Positions 56,873 through 64,000 of a stretch of DNA of 64,000 nt are shown here, piece after piece. The first letter of the stretch is position 1. Every line of letters starts with the position of its first letter. A model generated the notes under the pieces. The model ran no database searches. It was not told the origin of the DNA and worked only from the letters and a program-made list of their open reading frames with translations. The position numbers were made by a program, and so were the translations under genes. The stretch covers positions 62,001 through 126,000 of the forward strand of contig CANNZV010001627.1 in assembly GCA_947561585.1 (NCBI GenBank). The letters are read 5' to 3'. The stretch is from Caprella mutica. Lineage: Eukaryota; Arthropoda; Malacostraca; Amphipoda; Caprellidae.

Positions 56873-57884
56873 TAATCATTTCATGTTTCGGTAATTTTAC
56901 CTCTATTAGATGAGTAAGATCTCTTATCAGTTGAGTGTAGATCAATAGATAGCTTATCGGTTACTATCTCTGTCAAGCAGTGATAACAGATAGTGTGGAA
57001 CTGACTGGTGTGTACAGTGCTGGTGGAGTGTACTGCGAACAAGATTCGTAGTTACTAAAGTACATACAGGGTGTTTCGGAAAAAAGGCAACTGAAGATAT
57101 TATAGTTGGTGATTCTTGCCCCCTTTAGATTGAGGATTGGCTTTTGTTCACGGCTGCTATGGACAAAACTTATGTTGAAATATATGCCTGTATTCAGTCT
57201 ATGTATAATTATGTAGCTATAAAGCAAGAGGAAGATTGTTTACAAGTTATTTACCGTCATTGGTTTATATTACATGGTATAGTAAGTACGGTTACCTTTT
57301 TTCTGTGACACCCTGTATAATCGTCCTACCAAATTTCAGGCAAATTGGTCAAATACTTTTTGAGTTATGCGAATAACAAGATAGCAAATAAATATAGAAA
57401 CATAACCCTCCGCAATTATGCGAAGGTGATTGATTATGGTTTGACTATAAAATTCATATAAACTAAAATTAGTGTTATAACGAATGTTCAAAAGTATAAC
57501 TAAATTACACTGGCTATACTTTAGCTGAATCTAGAAAAGTACACACAACATGAATATACATGTATGTGTGATGTATATATGTATCGTATTAATTCGATTT
57601 ATCACATCTTGACATGTTTATGCTACAGACGATTTTGTTTTTACTCACATGATCAACTAAATAATTTGCTTTCAAATATCTTGGTGATGAAACCAATCTA
57701 ATAATTTATGCAGTGCCAATAACATATACTATATGCAATAATATAAGTAGTCTGTGAATGTAAATAATGTTAAAGAAATGTCTAGTCAGCAGTAAAAGGA
57801 TGATGAGTCCGTTATGTTACTTTGCAGAAAGCTACTTCTTTATTTTATTATGAATGCATATATAGTTAAACTATGGGTAATGTA

Positions 57885-58124
57885 ACGTTCATTAGTTTCA
57901 CTAACGGCATATCTCGAAAATGGTCATGTGTTTTCTGGGACGGGTTTTTTGTTTTGTTCCAGTTCGAATTAGTCGAGAATTGAGTTTGACTAAACTCTTT
58001 TTTAGTAACAAAGGTTTGTGAATAAAAACATAATGGTATTGATACGTAATGTCTGATCATTATGGTGTATGTATCACAAAATTCACGATTTTTGAGATAT
58101 GCTGTTATTGAAATTAATGAGCGA
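57885..58124. mobile_element. MITE family M3, copy 2
   Basis: ACGTTCATTAGTTTCACTAA and GGCATATCTCGAAAATGG at the left; TTTTTGAGATATGC and GTTATTGAAATTAATGAGCG at the right. Same ends as copy 1. Confidence 0.65.
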
Positions 58125-58140
58125 TTTATTTAGTATATTG

Positions 58141-58322
58141 GTTATTAATAACTGGTTTCGTGACAATATGCTTTTAGAATCATAGATCTCGAAAATATTA
58201 AACAGTAGCGAAACGTTCTAAACCAGCGGAATATAGAATTAAACACCATTCCAGGTAGTTTCGTCTAGTGTTTTTGGGATCTATGATTTTAAAAGCATAT
58301 TTTCACAACCCTATTAATAACA
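58141..58322. mobile_element. MITE-like foldback M4 upstream of the receptor gene
   Basis: GTTATTAATAACTGG... and ATGCTTTTAGAATCATAGATC at the left; GATCTATGATTTTAAAAGCAT and CCCTATTAATAAC at the right. About 180 bp, ending some 70 bp before the start codon at 58393, so it may overlap the promoter. Confidence 0.65.
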
Positions 58323-58392
58323 GTTTTTCCCTCAAAGATTTCCCAATATTAACCTATTTTCTTTAATTGGTATAGCTACTTATAGTATAAAA

Positions 58393-61300
58393 ATGAAGCC
58401 GTCATCAGCTGTTCTCCTCGTAGTACCACTTTTTTTGTATTTTATTCATGTGGAAGGTGAGTTTTAGTAATCTAAAATTAAATAATTATCGAATGGATTT
58501 CAGTTGCTGTATTAAAATTAATATTGTCGTTTATTCAAAGTTAATTAATAATATAATATAAACATCAAAATATATTTAAACAACAATTAACTTCTCATTG
58601 AGTACATTTATTTGACCAGATGTTATTATTTTTAATATATTCTACCTATAATTTACAATACATACATATATAAATAATATACAGTCACATATTCTGACGT
58701 CATAATGATACAAGGACACACCCTATTTTTAGTAAACTTAGACAAATAGAGGTAGGTACAAGATCATTTCACAAATTGTGCCCTTTTACTCCTTCAATTT
58801 AAAATTTACTTTAATCATAGGAACAAAACTTTTTAATTTAATATTTTTTGCAGTATTAGCATAATCAACAATCTTAGAATTGAAAAATTTAACTTTTTTC
58901 TATTGATTTTTTTCTTTAATAGTAAAACAAAACTAATTTAAGTTAGAAATTAACAGTTGACTTCACTTTTTCGATCGACAGTCATATAAGAAAAAACGGT
59001 ATAATAATGATAATTTATAATTTGTTGCTATATATGATACTAGCAGACATCATGTATACACAAATAAAAATAAAATCGGTAATATTATATCGTTTTTTCT
59101 TATATGACCGAGGATATGCAACTGACCGATAATTCGTAACTTACCCTACATCTTTTTTCATAAACTCCAAGGATGTTATATTTATGACACATTTCTAATT
59201 CCTTTCCAGGAGAAAGTACTGATATGGAGATGCTGACGAAGGAGCTACTGAAGAGGAACCCCACCAAGCACAGACCTGTACCTACTGACGATGAGGCTAT
59301 AACCTTGAGGTTTGCCCTCGCACCGAGGAGAGTGACTATAGTGAGTGAGGAATTTGTAATTGGGGGTTAGAATGATAAAATAACTGTTATTAGGATTATT
59401 TGCAAAATGTAAAATTGGGAACTCTCATTACCACCGTCGGTCATGAAGTTCATGGATGCAGAAAAGCTACTCCGTGAGAGCAGTCACTTACCAAGGAATG
59501 TGACGGAAAGAGACGCAAGAACCGGTGGTTGCACTCACGGATGGAAGAGGAAAATGAAGAGTTGATAGTAAATGAAGCCTACGAGCCTACCTAACACAAA
59601 ATCTAAGACATCGTAGTTGAAGAGCATAATCCCAGCGCTATCCTCTAAAACTGCAAGTAGCGTTGAAAAAAGATATAAATAAAAAAAAGTTTCCAATTTT
59701 TTAACGCTACTTGCAGTTTTAGAGGATAGCGCTAGGTTTATGTTCTTCAACTACGAGGTCTTAGATTTTGTGTCAGGTAAACTCGTAGGCTTCATTTACT
59801 ATCGCCTCTTCCATTCGTGAGTTTTATTATACCATGGTGCTACCCATTAAAATTAGTTTTGAATTCTCAATGAATAATTAACAGGTACTGAACTAGTTAA
59901 AATTAATGGGTATATGATTATAACGTATTCTCAATACATATTTAGTGATTTTTCCTCTCAAAATTCAAAACTATGGTTTTTCTATCCTAAATAATATTGC
60001 GACCTTTAGCCATGCTTCTTTCAAAAATTATTAGTTTTTCCTTTTAATATGTTTCTTAGTGAAAGTGTGATACATGGACCGACGGACGTGGCTCTTATAG
60101 TATAGATTTACAAATATTGTATAATTTAATTATGATTTTAGTATTACTGTATGATATTCTAATTGCTTTTCTTTTCAGGACGATCACAAACAAGAAATGT
60201 CTGTAGAAACCTGGAGTTTTATGGTAAGGAGAGAGTAAATATTTAACATATTTACTATCGATAATACTGTGGCTGCAATCATAGTGACTGTGGCTGCAAC
60301 CATAGTGACTGTGGCTGCAACTATAGTGACTGTGGCTGCAACTACAGTGACTGTGACTGCAACCATAGTGACTGTGGCTGCAACTATAGTGACTGCCTTA
60401 TAAATAATAAATGAGAAGCGTTATTAGTAGGAATAATTACAATTACTATATTTCCCACTGTTACTCATTTTAACGTCTCAGAGTTGGACAGACACTTCCA
60501 TGACATGGGAGCCTGGCCAGTATGGGGGTGTGACAGATGTGCATCTGGACCCTGAGGAGATCTGGTTGCCAGACATCGCTATTTTCAACAGGTGGGAAAT
60601 TCTATGTTTGCTTATACGATAATGTGAAAATATCACCAGAGACTGTCAAAGAAAAGTGTGTATGCAATGCTTTTTTGACAGTTGACTAGTTACGTTTCCA
60701 AAAATGAATTTTACTAATTGTGATGCTTGTATTTCAAAATTGGTAATGAAAGATTTAAAATCACACTACTTCAAATTTTAAAGATTTAAAAATTATATGG
60801 AATTGGAAAACTGTGATTTGTGAAATTGGCATCATCTAGAAAATATTGTTTTCTAATAGTTCATAATATAAACATATCAAATTGCATACAATATAATATT
60901 ACATTTATTATGTGAATCTAATATATTTGAATCTCGAAATCAAATTTATTTTATGCTGTGAAACGACTGATATTGTCTTCGGTTTCGATCATCGAAATTA
61001 AACCTCCTGCTAATTTGTCTATAATTTGCATAAGAATTATCATTTTAAACTACAAATTGTTGTTAGGTACTTGATCAATGTAATTTTGTTTACTAACTTC
61101 GAAAGGGACTGTAGACGGTTATGATTTTCTCAGGGTTTTCTTAATCCTTTCGCGCCGACTTTTTTCTTGGTTCATTATGAGTAATAATTAAGTTTTTTAA
61201 TAATATTTATTTATGTACTTGTACCTTATTTTAATATATTGATATAGTGTTTATTTCAAAATTGTGATGGGACAATATGCCCCCCAGTCGTGTACATACA

Positions 61301-62840
61301 GACTATTTGGGAAATATATCCCAATAGAATATGAATGTTACTAGAGGGACATATTAACCTATTCGGCGCGAAAGAGTAAACCAAATCTTCTGGCAGGGGA
61401 GGGGGCCTTAAAAAAAAAAAATGATATTTGATTACATTTTCAGTACTTGGAAAGTGACAAATGTACGTGTAAGGGTTTCTATTTGGGGAACTAAGTAGTA
61501 AAATGCTAACTTCCTCTTTTCCAATGAATTAATATATATTTCAGGATCTTTTCTACCTCTGAAAATCATTTTGGTAAAGTTCCACTCTTGGTGACTTATG
61601 ATGGCAGAGTGATGTGGTTCCCTCCAACTTACGCCACTGTAAGTATACAGTATAACTCCTCTATAGTGAATGTAGAGTCTCGAGTAAGAGAACTACCCTG
61701 TATATAGTGTAGAAATTTCCTTTAGTCTGCCATGAAATGGCCATTAGTTTTAGAAAACTAATTGCCATTTATAGCCCAAGAAATTTTGTCACTATACGGA
61801 GTAATTCTCTTACACAGGACTCTACATTCACTATAGAGGAGTTATACTGTATTATAGCGATCAATCATCAGTAATTTATGTATTACTTGCTAGTTACTGG
61901 AGCAATTTAGTCATTTTCTGATAACAGGTGTAATGTAGTACCTGTTTGCACAAAATACTTAAATTTACATAAAAACTTTCTTGCAATAACGAATAGTCTC
62001 TGTTAAAATTATTATATAATTTTGTTCGGCCATCGAAGCTTTTATTTCTAGTTAATTAGTTTTAAATATTGAGTACCTTTTTATTCGTCTACAATAATCT
62101 CAAGCGTTTTTATTAACAAATTATTTGAAAATGATTTGTGATAATTTCCCTCCCTGTATAGTAATATCACAGTACAGAGAATGTATAGTATCCCAAAGCT
62201 ATAGGGGGGATATTACGAGTGTCCCGGTAGGCGGTGACGTCACATGTCAACAATGGTGCGTACGTTTGTAAGTACAGTACAAACACAAAAGATGGCTGCA
62301 ACACACCCGACTTTTGTTAAATAACTTTTTCGGTGATATTTTTTTCAATTCCACATTACCGCATGCTATTATACAATCATTATAGTCATGCGGACGAAAA
62401 CTAAAAAAATAACTGTTGATGAAATTGCTACTGGTCTTTTTACACCCAAAATAGTAACAAATTTTTAGTCTTGAAGAAGACGATTTATTCAAGATAATTA
62501 GATCATTAGTCAGATCGGTCGCGTTGGCCGCCATCTTAATTCTCTATTCCACGTGACCCACAGCAATTCTGTTTACTATGACGTGACCTCTTGTTTACAT
62601 ACATGACGTCACAGCCTACCCAGAATAAATTTGAACAATACATGTAACTGGGGTACTATACTATTCTGTTTACTATGGTAATATTTTATCCCCAGTTTTT
62701 TTTTCTACTCTCGACAGGTCCCATGTAGCATTGATTTGAAGTTATGGCCCCGAGACACTCATAACTGTACTCTGAAAATAGGGTCCTGGACCCACCACGG
62801 AGGCCAAATAAACATAGAAAAGATGGCCAATGGCACTGGA
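58393..62840 (+). CDS. nicotinic acetylcholine receptor-like subunit, N-terminal ligand-binding part (6 exons, continues beyond window)
   Basis: Exons: 58393-58456, 59210-59340, 60179-60223, 60482-60591, 61545-61638, 62718-62840 (567 nt, 189 codons, phases consistent). Residues 1-22 form a signal peptide (MKPSSAVLLVVPLFLYFIHV). The Cys-loop is present as CSIDLKLWPRDTHNC with 13 residues between the cysteines. WLPDIAIFN stands for loop A (usual WxPDIxLYN) and GSWTHHGG for loop B (usual GSWTYDG), keeping the Trp. The 45-nt and 110-nt exons are the sizes usual in nicotinic receptor genes. Expected role: extracellular acetylcholine-binding domain of a ligand-gated channel, or a secreted ACh-binding protein. 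Loop C and any membrane segments lie outside the window, so subunit class and channel status cannot be decided. Confidence 0.8.
58938..59146. mobile_element. MITE family M1, copy 6 (left end decayed)
   Basis: Right end CGATAATTCGTAACTTACCC is intact; the left end is decayed (TAAGTTAGAAATTAACAGTT). Inner arms ATATAAGAAAAAACGGTATA and ATATCGTTTTTTCTTATAT. In intron 1 of the receptor-like gene. Confidence 0.65.
59435..59823. mobile_element. R1 copy with foldback structure, intron 2 of the receptor-like gene
   Basis: Arms of about 125 bp at 59533-59665 and 59700-59823 (GTAGTTGAAGAGCATAATCC, CTCTAAAACTGCAAGTAGCG and their inverse). The left extension 59435-59533 is the inverse of the R1 block in genes A, B and C, showing that R1 and the foldback belong to one element family. 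Confidence 0.65.
60265..60398. repeat. ~21-bp tandem repeat, about six copies, intron 3 of the receptor-like gene
   Basis: Units of ATAGTGACTGTGGCTGCAA with C/T variants, starting about 40 nt after the exon 3 donor. Confidence 0.85.
61648..61849. mobile_element. MITE family M2, full copy
   Basis: 202 bp with perfect ends CAGTATAACTCCTCTATAG and its complement, flanked by TA, plus an inner hairpin around ATTAGTTTTAGAAAACTAAT. The TA target and CAGT start fit a Tc1/mariner-mobilised element. It lies directly after exon 5 of the receptor-like gene. Confidence 0.8.
62165..62690. mobile_element. ~525-bp element with imperfect inverted ends, intron 5 of the receptor-like gene
   Basis: Left end TAATATCACAGTACAGAGAATG then TATAGTATCCC; right end GGGGTACTATACTATTCTG then TTTACTATGGTAATATT, its imperfect inverse. 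A 95-codon minus-strand frame inside (62534-62247) is Cys-containing but matches nothing I recognise. Confidence 0.5.
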
Positions 62841-64000
62841 GTGAGTATATTGTATATACATAGTCTATTATATCCGTACACTCTATTAATCACTTCATCA
62901 AACATATTTTAGTATTTGTGCCTCACACTCTCTCATGATAATTGTCAAATTGTTTAACATAAGTTGTAAAATTCGGCCAGCCTATATACCATAAAATGAG
63001 AACTTATATGGACAACAATAATTGCCACCCTTTCTTTACGTGAAGAAAACCTACAAAGGTTCAATCGCCGACTGAATATTTCCAATAGCGGCAATTGTTG
63101 TTTATAAATGATCATTTTTTGGTACATATGGCCATTGTAACAGCTGTACCTTTATAAAAAAAATTAACTATAGTTATTGTATTTAAATTAGTATTATTCT
63201 ACTTAGAACTCTGTGAAGACTCTTAAATAATAACGTTCATATAAGATTATACAATACCATATAGTGTGTACGGGACACTACTTGTAACTCTATAGGCTTT
63301 TATTAGGCTCGTCCGTAAAGGTCCTCTCCTGGCTCCGTGAAAAAAATGAGTTTATTTCATAATATTATAAAACTAAGGTCAACGATTATTATTCAGCAAG
63401 CCCCAACAATTGAGCGAATCACTAACTTGACGCTGAAGGAGATTGTTCACTCTTTCTTTTGATTTCATATTTGAATTTATAAACAAATAATGCGTTTAAA
63501 ATTCAAATATGAAATCAAAAGAAAGAGAGAGAAAGAAACAATCTCCTTCAGCGTCAAGTTAGAGATTCGCTCAATTGCCTTCGTTGTTTCATGAAGTATA
63601 TTAACGTTTCTATAATAATTTTATCAAATATGTTATACTTTTACATGAATATTAATTGAAGTTATTATACCTAATACCCAGTTAACATTCAAAACAAATG
63701 GTGTACATTCTTTTTCTTCAAATTAAAAATTATCAAGTTGGAAGTTAAAATAAGTACTGTAGAGTTTTGATTATAAAATATTCAAAAACATATAAAATTG
63801 AAGATGTGCTATCAAATTTCTTGGGGTTTGCATCAAAATGATAAGAAACATTAGCCTCATTGATTAAAGCAAAAAATTTGGTTGGAGGGGACCTTAAAAG
63901 AATTTCATATTCTATATAGATTTGAATTGCTGTCAGTTAGACATTTTTATACTAACAAATGATGATATTTTTAAGAAACTTAGAAACTGTTTTCTTCCTT
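62841..64000. other. intron after exon 6 of the receptor-like gene, open at window end
   Basis: Donor GTGAGT at 62841. No following acceptor with a recognisable loop C or membrane-segment exon was found before 64000. Apart from the foldback at 63407-63577 nothing notable is seen. Confidence 0.4.
63407..63577. mobile_element. 171-bp near-perfect foldback after exon 6 of the receptor-like gene
   Basis: CAATTGAGCGAATC and AACTTGACGCTGAAGGAGAT pair with ATCTCCTTCAGCGTCAAGTT and GATTCGCTCAATTG; arms of about 70 bp around a 20-bp loop. No copy elsewhere in the window. Confidence 0.7.

Larger units (their letters stand above)
53592..58392. other. intergenic region rich in small inverted-repeat elements
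   Basis: No further gene is seen between the 446-aa gene and the receptor-like gene. M1, M2, M3 and M4 elements and the 55-bp repeat occupy much of it. A scrap of the 20.7-21.2 kb tandem repeat lies at about 57320-57390. Confidence 0.5.

Noticed and set aside
62247..62534. 95-codon Cys-containing minus-strand frame, considered as a THAP-type zinc finger
   Set aside because: The Cys/His order and spacing do not fit the C2CH pattern, and it lies inside an inverted-repeat element in an intron.

Overview
The window is AT-rich, intron-rich animal DNA, most likely from an arthropod and plausibly an insect. No prokaryotic features (operons, ribosome binding sites, CRISPR arrays) were seen. The support is GT-AG spliced genes with 45- to 210-nt exons, a Cys-loop receptor with the 45-nt and 110-nt exons usual for nicotinic receptor genes, a non-LTR retrotransposon, Tc1/mariner relics, and many short inverted-repeat elements. 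The species cannot be named from the sequence.

Positions 1-42836 hold three divergent importin-alpha-like (karyopherin alpha) genes. Genes A (13 exons, 538 codons, minus strand, 1032-8552) and B (13 exons, 552 codons, minus strand, 20098-27593) lie in tandem and share every intron position and phase. Their 3' and 5' flanks also match, so they come from a segmental duplication of more than 10 kb. Gene C (14 exons, plus strand, 31112-42836) is head-to-head with B. Its exons join into 591 codons except for one extra base in exon 7, which shifts the frame and would end the product at about 243 aa. Between exon 1 of A and the upstream sequence matching B's 5' flank lie about 8 kb of inserted DNA: an old LINE with broken ORF1 and ORF2, a second reverse-transcriptase scrap, a hairpin repeat and a foldback element.

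Positions 42837-48500 carry no recognisable gene. Part of the stretch (44.5-47.1 kb) is a mosaic of short modules repeated in both orientations and punctuated by variants of CTGCAGACTGG. Positions 48539-53591 hold a 7-exon gene for a 446-aa protein that I do not recognise, with two hydrophobic C-terminal segments. A 24-bp minisatellite sits in intron 3, and the 5' splice site of intron 4 is tandemly triplicated. Positions 58393-62840 hold the first six exons (189 codons) of a divergent nicotinic acetylcholine receptor or ACh-binding-protein-like gene that runs off the window.

From 51 kb to the end, introns and spacers are crowded with short inverted-repeat (MITE-like) elements in at least four families. 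Three large minisatellites (units of 21, 20 and 24 bp) occur. The 21- and 24-bp arrays stay open in several frames because their units are multiples of three, and the long ORFs over them should not be read as genes.
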